Source of the DNA: Spirochaetales bacterium
GTDB lineage: Bacteria > Spirochaetota > Spirochaetia > JABMQR01
DNA length: 64,000 bases
Assembly (NCBI GenBank): GCA_018399255.1
Contig: JAGYPA010000011.1
Location: 1-64,000, forward strand
Reading direction: 5' to 3'
Shown here: positions 50,326-58,422 of the stretch, piece by piece
How positions within the stretch are numbered: the stretch's first letter is position 1
How the letters are laid out: each line of letters opens with the position of its first letter
Position numbers and translations under genes: made by a program
The notes under the pieces: model-generated
Databases searched by the model: none
What the model was told of the DNA's origin: nothing
What the model saw: the letters and a program-made list of their open reading frames with translations, nothing else

Positions 50326-51162
50326 CTAGCGTACATTCCGCAGACGCGGATCAAGTATATCACGCAGTCCGTCTCCGAGCAGGTTGAATCCAAGCACGAG
50401 GGTAACTATCGCCAAACCCGGATATATTGCGGTCCAGGGTGCCAGCATCATCACTTTACGAGCACTGCTGAGCATGTTCCCCCATGATGGTTCAGGGGGC
50501 TGGACGCCAAGGCCGAGAAAGCTCAATGCTGATTCCAACAGGATGGCAACCGACAGCGAGAGGGATATCTGGACGATAATGGGGGCCATGCTGTTCGGCA
50601 GCAGATGGCGAAACAGAATATAGGTACGTCCAGCACCGTTAGATCGGGCAGCTCGCACAAACTCGTTCGACTTGAGGGCTATAATGGAGCCTCTGCTGAT
50701 CCGCGCAAATTGGGGTATATAGACGATCCCGATAGCTATAATAACGTTATAGGTATTTTCCCCGAGTATTGCCATAACAAATATTGCAAGAAGCAGGGAA
50801 GGAAATGAAAACAGTACATCCGCTATGCGCATGATCCCATTATCCCAGCGTCCGCCAAGGTACCCCGCCCAGATTCCCATCAGGATTCCAAAAGAGGCTC
50901 CCAAAGCAGTTGCCGCAATACTGATGACCAGAGAAACTGTAGTCCCCTTCATTATTCTTGATAGAATATCCCGGCCAAATTCGTCGGTACCAAAGAGATG
51001 GCCGGAGGTAAAGGAAGGCGCCTCCAGAAGCCGTTGAGAGTTCATCTCGGAGGGATCGAACGGAAGCCAAAAAAAAGAAACGATAATGATAAGCACGTAC
51101 AGTACAATAATTACCAATCCAGTTACTGCTATGCCGTTTTTAAACAATCTTGGTACTGTCAC
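50326..51162 (-). CDS. Peptide ABC transporter permease, OppC/DppC type
   Basis: A 278-residue permease with an N-terminal helix followed by LEAPSFTSGHLFGTDEFGRD, the hallmark of OppC/DppC, and the EAA loop RAARSNGAGRTYILFRHLLP. Start codon GTG, with GAGGTGAGCT upstream. It lies three bases after the OppB-type stop and ten before oppD. Confidence 0.93.
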   Translation of the reverse strand: MTVPRLFKNGIAVTGLVIIVLYVLIIIVSFFWLPFDPSEMNSQRLLEAPSFTSGHLFGTDEFGRDILSRIMKGTTVSLVISIAATALGASFGILMGIWAGYLGGRWDNGIMRIADVLFSFPSLLLAIFVMAILGENTYNVIIAIGIVYIPQFARISRGSIIALKSNEFVRAARSNGAGRTYILFRHLLPNSMAPIIVQISLSLSVAILLESALSFLGLGVQPPEPSWGNMLSSARKVMMLAPWTAIYPGLAIVTLVLGFNLLGDGLRDILDPRLRNVR

Positions 51163-51165
51163 AGC

Positions 51166-52128
51166 TCACCTCACTACATCGTCCAGGCGGATGCGGGGAT
51201 CCGCAAGGGCATAAACCAAATCGGTAATAAGATTAACGACAACAAACAGGGTCGCTATGACCATCACAACAGCTTGTATTATGGGATAGTCTCTTTGGTA
51301 GATGGCATAGAGAGCCAGCCGACCCATACCGGGAAGAGCAAAAACCTCCTCAATAACAATAGCACCGCCAAGCAGGTATCCGGCATTGAATCCTGTTACC
51401 GTGATAACCGGCAGGATGGCATTTTTCAAGGCATGAAAATATATTACCGACCGTTTTTTCAGCCCTTTAGCTTTTGCGGTCCGGATGTAGTCCATCTGGA
51501 GAACTTCCAGCATGCTGTTTCTTGTATAGCGCATCACGACCGCGGCAAAGCCTATGCCGATGGCCAGGGATGGGAAAAAAAGCATTTTCAAGTTTTGCAG
51601 CGGTGAATCAAAAAAACTCACATAATTCCCCATGGGAATCCAGCCGCGAAACCTGGAAAATACCATAACCATCAGAGCGGCAAGCCAGAACTGGGGCAAA
51701 GACAGGCCGAGCAGCCCGCCAATGCGGCTGACAAAGTCTCCAAACGAATTCTGGCGCAGTGAGGAGGCTATGCCCAATGGAATTCCAATGAGCAGGGCAA
51801 GAATCAGGGAGAACAGGGTCAGTTCCAGGCTCAGAGGAAGCCGGGAGAGAATATCGGGCAGCACCATCCTTCCGGTCCGCAGGGAATAGCCGAAATCACC
51901 TCTCAGAATATCACCAAGCCACTCAATATAGAGGATGGGAACCGGTTTGTCTTCACCGAAGAGGCGCTTGAGTTCTTCCATCTGCTCGGGAGTCGCTTCA
52001 ACCTGAGTTCCCAAATACATTTCCAGCGCTGTTCCGGGTATAAGCCTGACAAGAAAGAAAACAATAAGGGAAACCCCGAGCAAGACCGGGATTAAAGATA
52101 AGAGTCTCCTTACGACATACCTGCCCAC
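51166..52128 (-). CDS. Peptide ABC transporter permease, OppB/DppB type
   Basis: A 320-residue permease with the family opening RYVVRRLLSLIPVLLGVSLI, GDFGYSLRTGR and the EAA loop RTAKAKGLKKRSVIYFHALK. Start codon GTG, with GAGGTGAATT upstream. It follows the binding-protein gene after a 92-bp gap that contains a strong hairpin. Confidence 0.93.
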   Translation of the reverse strand: MGRYVVRRLLSLIPVLLGVSLIVFFLVRLIPGTALEMYLGTQVEATPEQMEELKRLFGEDKPVPILYIEWLGDILRGDFGYSLRTGRMVLPDILSRLPLSLELTLFSLILALLIGIPLGIASSLRQNSFGDFVSRIGGLLGLSLPQFWLAALMVMVFSRFRGWIPMGNYVSFFDSPLQNLKMLFFPSLAIGIGFAAVVMRYTRNSMLEVLQMDYIRTAKAKGLKKRSVIYFHALKNAILPVITVTGFNAGYLLGGAIVIEEVFALPGMGRLALYAIYQRDYPIIQAVVMVIATLFVVVNLITDLVYALADPRIRLDDVVR

Positions 52129-52157
52129 AATTCACCTCGATAATCATGATTTGAATT

Positions 52158-52187
52158 GCAGCCTTCCCTCAGCGGGGGGAAGGCTGC
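52158..52187 (-). terminator. Hairpin between binding-protein and permease genes
   Basis: GCAGCCTTCCC (52158-52168) and GGGAAGGCTGC (52177-52187) form an 11-bp perfect stem. No U-tract on the minus strand. The likely role is differential expression of the binding protein. Confidence 0.65.
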
Positions 52188-52220
52188 ACGGCAACTCCAA
52201 AACAATCTCTAAAACAATCG

Positions 52221-53762
52221 TTAATCTATAACATCTGTATGGGTAACATAATAGAGACTTCCATTCCCCACTTGCCTGAAACCTTCTACCCGAGGTCCGA
52301 CAACATGATTTTCATTCGGACTGTAGAGGAATACCAGCGGTGCTTTTTCACTCAGAACTCTCTGCAGTTCAGCATAGGTAGCCTTACGTTCTGCGGGTAC
52401 GGTCTGCAGGCGGCCAAGATCGAGCAGCTTATCGGTCTCCTCATCCTTGAACATAAAATTGTTAACACCGCCGGTGCTGTGCAAGGTCCGGTACAGGAAC
52501 CGGTCCGGTTCACCGCTGCCGCCCCGTATTTCCACCATTGAGTCAAAATCACGCTTAACCCAGCGGTCAATATACACGCCCCATTCCACAACTTCAAGCT
52601 CGGCAGTGACGCCGATATTCTTGAGCTCGCTCTGAATCACCTGAGCAACTGCAAGGCCGCCTTCGTAGGATGCCGAGCAAACGATGTTGAACGTAAATCC
52701 GTCAGGATATCCGGCTTCAGCCAGCAGAGCTTTGGCTTTGTCATAATCTGGTGAGGTATTGGGAAGCTCGGAAAGCGGCAGCGCCCATTCGGTAGCCGAT
52801 ACGGGAATGGGGCCGGTTGGAGAACCCATGCCGAATTCCGCCATATTCACGATTTCATCCCTATCAATGGCCAGGGCTAATGCCCGTCGTACCCGCTCAT
52901 CGGTGAAGGGCTCGCGGGTTGTGTTGAACCCAAAAGTCCGCACATTGATTCCGGGCTTGTTCATTACTTCAACCTGACTGATATTTTTAGCCTGACGAAT
53001 TGTTGCCCCGTCATTAATTGCGGCAATATCAAGATCTCCCGAGCGTACGCCTGCCAGAAGCGATGCAGCTTCAGGAATGACGCGGTAAATCACCTTATCG
53101 ACAACAGGTGCGCCTGCCTCAAAATAATCAGGGTTTTTGACCAGCGTCATTGAATTGTCCGGCACCCACTCTTCGAGCATGAACGGACCGGTACCGACAG
53201 CAACTTTTTGCAGATTGCCGTGCTCTTCCACGGCTTCCCTGGGTACGATTGACAGGTTGTTTGAAGTCAGGGCATCAAGGAGAGAAGCAAGCGGAGAAGC
53301 AAGCGTCAGTTTGACAGTATAATCATCCAGCACATCAATTGAATCTACCAATGAAATGTAGGATCGTCCGGGAGAAGCTGTTTTCGGATCCATAATACGT
53401 TCCAGCGAATATTTAACATCATCTGCAGTCATTTCGCGACCATTGTGAAACAGTACGCCTTCACGGAGATGGAAAATATAGGTCAGGTTATCAGGAATTT
53501 CCCAGGATTCAGCCAGGTCGGGAACGACTGCAAGGTTCTCGTCCAGTCGAACCAGACGGTTGTACATCAGGTCAACCCGTCGATGGGATGAGAACGCTGT
53601 AACAATATGCGGATCAATCCCAATTGCTTCCTGATCGACTCCTATGGTCAGCACCTTCTCTGCCGCCGGTTTAACGGCACTATCAGCACTTCCAGCGGCA
53701 AACAGACCTGCAGCCAGCAGCAGCAGGACAATGGTCAAAGTCAACATTCCAGTTTTTTTCAT
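52221..53762 (-). CDS. Peptide-binding protein of the Opp/Dpp importer
   Basis: A 513-residue SBP_bac_5 protein. The signal peptide ends LLLAAGLFAAGSAD, without Cys. The mature part has VLTIGVDQEAIGIDPHIVTA, SWEIPDNLTYIFHLREGVLF and HNGREMTADDVKYSLERIMD, the classical cluster. AAGGAGGAATAG precedes the ATG. It probably delivers murein-derived peptides, judging from the adjacent AnmK, MurQ and dipeptide epimerase genes. Confidence 0.92.
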   Translation of the reverse strand: MKKTGMLTLTIVLLLLAAGLFAAGSADSAVKPAAEKVLTIGVDQEAIGIDPHIVTAFSSHRRVDLMYNRLVRLDENLAVVPDLAESWEIPDNLTYIFHLREGVLFHNGREMTADDVKYSLERIMDPKTASPGRSYISLVDSIDVLDDYTVKLTLASPLASLLDALTSNNLSIVPREAVEEHGNLQKVAVGTGPFMLEEWVPDNSMTLVKNPDYFEAGAPVVDKVIYRVIPEAASLLAGVRSGDLDIAAINDGATIRQAKNISQVEVMNKPGINVRTFGFNTTREPFTDERVRRALALAIDRDEIVNMAEFGMGSPTGPIPVSATEWALPLSELPNTSPDYDKAKALLAEAGYPDGFTFNIVCSASYEGGLAVAQVIQSELKNIGVTAELEVVEWGVYIDRWVKRDFDSMVEIRGGSGEPDRFLYRTLHSTGGVNNFMFKDEETDKLLDLGRLQTVPAERKATYAELQRVLSEKAPLVFLYSPNENHVVGPRVEGFRQVGNGSLYYVTHTDVID

Positions 53763-53878
53763 CTATTCCTCCTTGAAAATATAGACTCTCGTATATATGA
53801 AATCCGGCAAACACCAGATTTTACAGACCAGTTTAAAAAAAAATCGTATTACAAATCGTATAAACAAACCTGCCCGGT

Positions 53879-55165
53879 TCAGCAAGTCAGGGTCAATACG
53901 CCGAGCACCGCCGCCGTACGGGCTCCTGTTACAGCAGGCAGGCTTCCGGGGCGCCCCATGAGCGATTCATGACCGATCACGGCAAAGGCCATAGCCTCAC
54001 GGGCTTGATCGGGAATGCCGAAAGCAGTTGCCGTAGTCACGGTAATCTCTTCAGGCAGCCGCTCTTGAATCATTTTCAACAGGGATGCATTAAGCGCACC
54101 GCCCCCGCAAATCAGCACCTTTGCTATGGACACATAGGGCAGTACGAAGTCGTGATATGCTCGGGCAATTGTTTCAGCGGTGAAAGCGGTCGCTGTGGCG
54201 ATTACAGCTTCGTACGACAGTCCCTTCGCCTCAGCCCGCTGCATAAACTGTTGTGCAAATGCAGCTCCGTATATTTCCCGACCGGTACTTTTGGGAGGTG
54301 TCCGCGTAAAATAGGCATCCTGCATATACTCTTCAACGAGCTCCTCCGAAACTGTTCCCCGGGCGGCAATGCCGCCTTCAGCATCATACCGAAGGGTTCC
54401 TTTAGAACCGATTCCAACGATCGCATCAATAATCATGTTGCCGGGACCCGTGTCGAAGGCAAAGACACCCGTGCTGCTGCTCTCTGTGGATTCTGAGGAA
54501 TTCCGGGAACCCGAAATTCTCGGGGGAAGGCGCGGAGGAAGAATGGTTGCGTTTCCTATCCCGCCAATATTCTGGACTATGCGCCCTTCATCAGGGCTGC
54601 CGAAAAGCAGATGATCTATGAAGGGTGCCAGCGGAGCCCCTTCCCCACCTGCAGCCATATCGGCAGATCGCAAATCGGAGATTACCGGTATTCCCGTACG
54701 TTCCTGCACAACAGGCCCCGAACCCAGCTGAAGTGTGCCCTTTACGGGCACCGCACCCGATGGACCCGGGAAATTGCGAGAAACCGGCGCATGCCAGACC
54801 GTCTGACCATGCATGCTGATCACATCCACCTGATCGGCCCTGAATCCGGCTTCAGCAATAACCTGCAAGGCTGCCGCCGCATACCATTCAGAGAGACCAA
54901 AATGGGTATAGACCAGATCATCAATTTTTGCCGTGGAAATGGTGCAGAGTCTGGCTATTTCTCCCCGGACCTCGTCGGTGTAGGGCAGGTAGCTATGCTT
55001 AATAAGCCGAACTGATTCAACTTCTGCAGCAGCGGTGGTTTTGATGCTCACAAGAACTGCATCGACTCCATCTAATGAGGTTCCGGACATAATGCCCAAA
55101 ACGGTGTGTTCTGTTTTACTTCTATAGGCGGCTATGAGCCCACTCTTACTATTTGTTGTTTCCAT
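53879..55165 (-). CDS. anmK: Anhydro-N-acetylmuramic acid kinase
   Basis: A 428-residue kinase (from ATG 55165). Motifs are VLGIMSGTSLDGVDAVLV at the N-terminus, SMHGQTVWH, GTLQLGSG, RIVQNIGGIGNATILP, FDTGPGNMIIDAIV and LICGGGALNASLLKMI. AnmK converts 1,6-anhydroMurNAc to MurNAc 6-phosphate, the substrate of MurQ encoded divergently. An insert SRNSSESTESS occurs after the ATP-binding region. The predicted -10 ends only nine bases before the ATG, so the message may be leaderless. A longer TTG-initiated frame is less likely. Confidence 0.94.
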   Translation of the reverse strand: METTNSKSGLIAAYRSKTEHTVLGIMSGTSLDGVDAVLVSIKTTAAAEVESVRLIKHSYLPYTDEVRGEIARLCTISTAKIDDLVYTHFGLSEWYAAAALQVIAEAGFRADQVDVISMHGQTVWHAPVSRNFPGPSGAVPVKGTLQLGSGPVVQERTGIPVISDLRSADMAAGGEGAPLAPFIDHLLFGSPDEGRIVQNIGGIGNATILPPRLPPRISGSRNSSESTESSSTGVFAFDTGPGNMIIDAIVGIGSKGTLRYDAEGGIAARGTVSEELVEEYMQDAYFTRTPPKSTGREIYGAAFAQQFMQRAEAKGLSYEAVIATATAFTAETIARAYHDFVLPYVSIAKVLICGGGALNASLLKMIQERLPEEITVTTATAFGIPDQAREAMAFAVIGHESLMGRPGSLPAVTGARTAAVLGVLTLTC

Positions 55166-55173
55166 ACCTGAAC

Positions 55174-55246
55174 AGTATATGACACAATATTTCAAAATAC
55201 AACTTATTTTTTAAAATTTTATTTCTTTACTTTACCATCCTATAAT
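55174..55246. promoter_or_regulatory. Divergent anmK-murQ promoters
   Basis: For anmK (minus): TTGTAT 55197-55202, TATACT 55174-55179, spacing 17. For murQ (plus): TTTATT 55218-55223, TATAAT 55241-55246, spacing 17. The AT-rich stretch between contains ATTTTATTTCTTTAC, similar to the RpiR-type motif of the sugar-acid genes, and may bind the RpiR/MurR-like protein encoded after murQ. Confidence 0.6.
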
Positions 55247-55286
55247 GATACAGTTACTGCAGTACCAAAAATAATCCTCGGTTCTG

Positions 55287-55319
55287 AACTGGCATCGAAC
55301 TGGCATCGAACTGGCATAG
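55287..55319. repeat. 11-bp minisatellite in the murQ leader
   Basis: Three copies of ACTGGCATCGA in the 5' untranslated region, 30 bases before the murQ start. Confidence 0.85.
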
Positions 55320-55348
55320 TTCTCCGAGAGTGATGCGGAGAACCCTGA

Positions 55349-56299
55349 ATGATCAATACGACGATAACCCAGGAAATGCTGGATCTCTTTACAACTGAAC
55401 AGAGCAATGTTCGTTCCATCAACATTGATGAGATGCCTGTGATGGAAATACTTACGCTCATCAATGAGGAGGACAAATCGGTTCCCTATGCGGTTGAACG
55501 TCAGCTTGGAAAAATCGCCTCCCTCATTGAAGAAATTGTGGCAGCCTTCCGTAAGGGCGGACGCCTGATTTATATCGGTGCCGGCACCTCCGGACGCCTT
55601 GGGGTTCTTGATGCATCTGAATGCCCGCCGACCTTCGGGGTTTCTGCTTCCATGGTACAGGGCTTCATTGCCGGGGGGCGGGATGCGCTGGTACGATCGA
55701 TTGAGGATGCCGAAGATGATGCGGATGCAGGAGCCGCGGCAATTGAATCTATCAATTTCAATGCCAATGACGTCCTCGTGGGGATCACAGCTTCAGGACA
55801 GGCGCCGTATGTTCTCGGAGCTATGGCTAAAGCCTCGGAACTGGGAGCGGTTACCGCTGCTGTCAGCTGCAATAAAGAGTCAAAGACTTTTTCCTATGCC
55901 AAACATGCGATTTTGCTTGACGTAGGTCCGGAAGTCGTGACAGGATCTACTAGAATGAAAGCTGGTACTGCACAAAAGCTTGTTCTTAATATGCTGACAA
56001 CAGCCAGCATGATTCGAATCGGTAAGGTTTACCGTAATCTTATGGTCGATCTTACTCCTGTTAACAAGAAACTTGTGGAACGTTCCAAGAGACTCATCAG
56101 ACAGGCAACTGATTGTTCCGTTGAAACAGCAGATGAGGCTTTTACGGCTTCTGGACGTAAGCCTAAAATTGCGATTCTCATGATACTTCTCGGGGTAAGT
56201 CGCTATGATGCGGAGTTTCTTGAGAAAGAGAGCAATGGCCCGATTGCTGAAGCTATTCGCCTGCATCAGAAGAATGCTGGAATTTTACCTGCTCCCTGA
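55349..56299 (+). CDS. murQ: N-acetylmuramic acid 6-phosphate etherase
   Basis: A 316-residue SIS-fold lyase. Diagnostic are GRLIYIGAGTSGRLGVLDAS with the active-site ECPPTFG, GITASGQAPYVLGAM, VGPEVVTGSTRMKAGTAQK and the C-terminal YDAEFLEKESNGPIAEA. MurQ removes D-lactate from MurNAc 6-phosphate to give GlcNAc 6-phosphate. Full length. It is divergent from anmK, whose product it consumes, and lies upstream of an RpiR-family gene that is a good MurR candidate. Confidence 0.95.
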   Translation: MINTTITQEMLDLFTTEQSNVRSINIDEMPVMEILTLINEEDKSVPYAVERQLGKIASLIEEIVAAFRKGGRLIYIGAGTSGRLGVLDASECPPTFGVSASMVQGFIAGGRDALVRSIEDAEDDADAGAAAIESINFNANDVLVGITASGQAPYVLGAMAKASELGAVTAAVSCNKESKTFSYAKHAILLDVGPEVVTGSTRMKAGTAQKLVLNMLTTASMIRIGKVYRNLMVDLTPVNKKLVERSKRLIRQATDCSVETADEAFTASGRKPKIAILMILLGVSRYDAEFLEKESNGPIAEAIRLHQKNAGILPAP

Positions 56300-56330
56300 A
56301 CGCGGCACAGACAGACAGTTTCAATTGTCC

Positions 56331-56391
56331 AGTATGTACGTTGTGGTATGTACGTTGTGGTATGTACGTTGTGGTATGTACGTTGTGGTGT
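56331..56391. repeat. 14-bp minisatellite downstream of murQ
   Basis: Four copies of GTATGTACGTTGTG in the gap between murQ and the rpiR gene. An open frame runs through it and joins the regulator's frame, but the ribosome site lies further on. Confidence 0.85.
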
Positions 56392-56445
56392 AGCGTTGTG
56401 ATGAAAACAGAATTCCCTGATTTGATAGAAGACTGGAGGTACTAT

Positions 56446-57312
56446 ATGGCTGATCATTCCGGAATCGACGGAGCCTTTGTCGCAATTAACGCCCGCCTGG
56501 ACACCTTATCCGAATCCGAGCGCAAGATTGCCGATTATGTATTTAAAGAACCCAAGAAAGCTCTCCATTTCAATGTACGGGAATTGGCAAAGCAAAGCGG
56601 ATCAAGCCAGGCTGCTGTTGTGAGATTTTGCAAGCGTAATGGATTTGACAGTTTCAGTAATTTCAAACTTCGTCTTGCTCGTGATGTGTTTCGTGATTCG
56701 GATGAACGGTATATTCCTGATCTGGATCTGGAGTCAGAACCCTCACCCGGAAGGGTAATCCATGGGGTCGTAGACAGAACCCAGCGTGCTTTATCTGCCT
56801 TGGAAACTTCTCTGGACCCCTCCTCTGTTAAAGACGCGGCCGATAACATATTCAAAGCAACTTCTACCCTGCTCTTCGGGGTCGGAGCATCCGGAGTGGT
56901 AGCCTACGACTTTCTGCAAAAACTGATACGTCTTGGCTTGCCGGCATTTTATGTTTCGGATACAGACTTGCAGCTGACTGCTTCAACGACTATCCGACCT
57001 ACCGATATTGCTTTTGTGGTTTCCTATTCTGGGGAAAACAGTGATATGATCGAAGCTGTTCAAAACATACGCAGCAGAAAAGCATCGGTAATCTCCCTGA
57101 CTATGGATACAGAGAATACCGTTCGTTCTCTGGCACAGACAGCGCTGCTTGTTCCGTCATCAGAACGTATTTATCGACAAGGAGCTGCCACATCACGTAT
57201 TAATCAGCTGGCAGTAATTGATATTCTCTATTCTATTATGGTCTCAAAAAATCTTGATGAGTCAATTACGGTAATTGAACGAACAATGGATGCCACCCAC
57301 CGCCGGCCTTGA
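56446..57312 (+). CDS. RpiR-family regulator, MurR-like
   Basis: A 288-residue regulator. The start at 56446 follows ACTGGAGGTACTAT; longer in-frame starts run into the minisatellite. The helix-turn-helix is RKIADYVFKEPKKALHFNVR and ELAKQSGSSQAAVVRFCKRN. The SIS domain starts near residue 130 with TLLFGVGASGVVAYDFLQKL and has FVVSYSGENSDMIEAV. It is transcribed with murQ and probably senses MurNAc 6-phosphate, as MurR does in E. coli, controlling murQ, anmK and perhaps the peptide importer. Confidence 0.88.
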   Translation: MADHSGIDGAFVAINARLDTLSESERKIADYVFKEPKKALHFNVRELAKQSGSSQAAVVRFCKRNGFDSFSNFKLRLARDVFRDSDERYIPDLDLESEPSPGRVIHGVVDRTQRALSALETSLDPSSVKDAADNIFKATSTLLFGVGASGVVAYDFLQKLIRLGLPAFYVSDTDLQLTASTTIRPTDIAFVVSYSGENSDMIEAVQNIRSRKASVISLTMDTENTVRSLAQTALLVPSSERIYRQGAATSRINQLAVIDILYSIMVSKNLDESITVIERTMDATHRRP

Positions 57313-57333
57313 TTTTTCGGTCCGCTTGGGATT

Positions 57334-57840
57334 ATGCTTCAGCACATGAACAGGAACAAACTGATCGCAGAAATTGACAGTTTCGGCAGCTTTTCTTTCT
57401 CACGCTCTTCCGGTCCGGGAGGTCAGAACGTAAACAAGGTCAATACAAAAGTGCAGCTGACTCTCTATCTTGAGGATCTGCCCTCTTTTTCTGTTCCTGT
57501 TCCTGATCCTGATCCTGATCCTGATCCAGTTCCTGTTCCTGTTTCCGAGGCTGAAAGAGAGCGTATCAGTTTCAACCTCGGACAGCGACTGAAACAGCTG
57601 AAGGATGGGGCGTTTTTTATTGAAGCCCAGCGCGAACGGACACAGCTTGCCAACAGGCGACTGGCGGTTAACCGTATGGCCGACTGCATCATCGAGGCCT
57701 CCCGTCCTGCGGAGGTGAGAAAAGCTACCGCCCCGACGAGGGCATCCAAGCAGCGCCGGCTGGACTGCAAGAAAGCTCAGGGGCGCAAGAAGCTGCTTCG
57801 CAGTAATCCTGCAAAAAATTCGGTGGATTCCGAGCTGTAA
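57334..57840 (+). CDS. ArfB/YaeJ-like GGQ peptidyl-tRNA hydrolase
   Basis: A 168-residue release-factor-like protein. The GGQ motif is in SRSSGPGGQNVNKVNTKVQL (~residue 30). The catalytic domain is interrupted at ~55-70 by VPVPDPDPDPDPVPVPV, a tandem-repeat expansion in a loop. The C-terminal tail is strongly basic (RASKQRRLDCKKAQGRKKLL), the ribosome-tunnel binding tail of ArfB-type proteins. It would rescue ribosomes stalled on truncated mRNAs by hydrolysing peptidyl-tRNA. No clear ribosome site is seen before ATG 57334 or 57346. It follows the RpiR gene by 21 bp. Confidence 0.87.
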   Translation: MLQHMNRNKLIAEIDSFGSFSFSRSSGPGGQNVNKVNTKVQLTLYLEDLPSFSVPVPDPDPDPDPVPVPVSEAERERISFNLGQRLKQLKDGAFFIEAQRERTQLANRRLAVNRMADCIIEASRPAEVRKATAPTRASKQRRLDCKKAQGRKKLLRSNPAKNSVDSEL

Positions 57841-57875
57841 CCGGGATCCGCACTACGTGCCTGCAAAGGCACAAA

Positions 57876-57991
57876 GGTGTCTGACACCGTTTCAGAGGTA
57901 TCTGACACCGTTTTCCGCAATTTTAGAAGTAGAAAACACCGTTTTCCGCAATGTGAAGTGGTTTTTTTTGAGGGATACGGTGTCAGACACC
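57876..57991. repeat. Cluster of GGTGTC palindromes
   Basis: GGTGTCTGACACC (57876-57888), GGTATCTGACACC (57897-57909) and GGTGTCAGACACC (57979-57991), plus a direct repeat of ACACCGTTTTCCGCAAT (57904 and 57936 region). The outermost pair is in opposite orientation around the central base and could form a larger hairpin. Confidence 0.75.
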
Positions 57992-58014
57992 CACATACCA
58001 TCGGAGGAGTTATT

Positions 58015-58422
58015 ATGAATATCACTACGGGAGCACTGTTCGGCATCCTGGTCATCTTTTTCTATCTTCTGACCATCCTCAACTATCTGGTAAAGCTGAT
58101 CAACAGGAAATACGGCAAGCGCATGAAATCTCATGAAAAGGGCTATCGGGTATATACCGGGTTCATGAAGTTTATTATTAAAAAGCATCGTCTCTTCGGC
58201 GCCGCAGCCCTCCTCTTTCTCATAATTCATATCATTATCCAGTACAATGCTTATCAGTATCTGAGCCAGACCGGGGCTGCCGCTGCCAGCGTGCTCCTGC
58301 TGCAGGTAATTCTGGGAATATACGGCAGCAAGAAAGGGATGGGGAAAACCAGAAAATGGCTCTACTATCATCGTACGGTTGCGGTTCTGCTGCCTGTCGT
58401 CATTGCGGTTCATGTTTTTTAA
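58015..58422 (+). CDS. Small membrane protein, possibly haem-binding
   Basis: A 135-residue protein with four hydrophobic helices and a Lys/Arg-rich loop (RKYGKRMKSHEKGYRVYT). Histidines recur at helix positions: KKHRLFGAAALL, FLIIHIIIQYN, WLYYHRTVAVLL and the final AVHVF. This pattern resembles four-helix cytochrome b or ferric-reductase-like membrane domains, but I cannot assign a family. GGAGGAGTTATT precedes the ATG. The following kinase gene starts within its last codons (11-bp overlap), so the two are co-expressed and this protein may feed a redox signal to the kinase. That role is inference. Confidence 0.7.
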   Translation: MNITTGALFGILVIFFYLLTILNYLVKLINRKYGKRMKSHEKGYRVYTGFMKFIIKKHRLFGAAALLFLIIHIIIQYNAYQYLSQTGAAAASVLLLQVILGIYGSKKGMGKTRKWLYYHRTVAVLLPVVIAVHVF

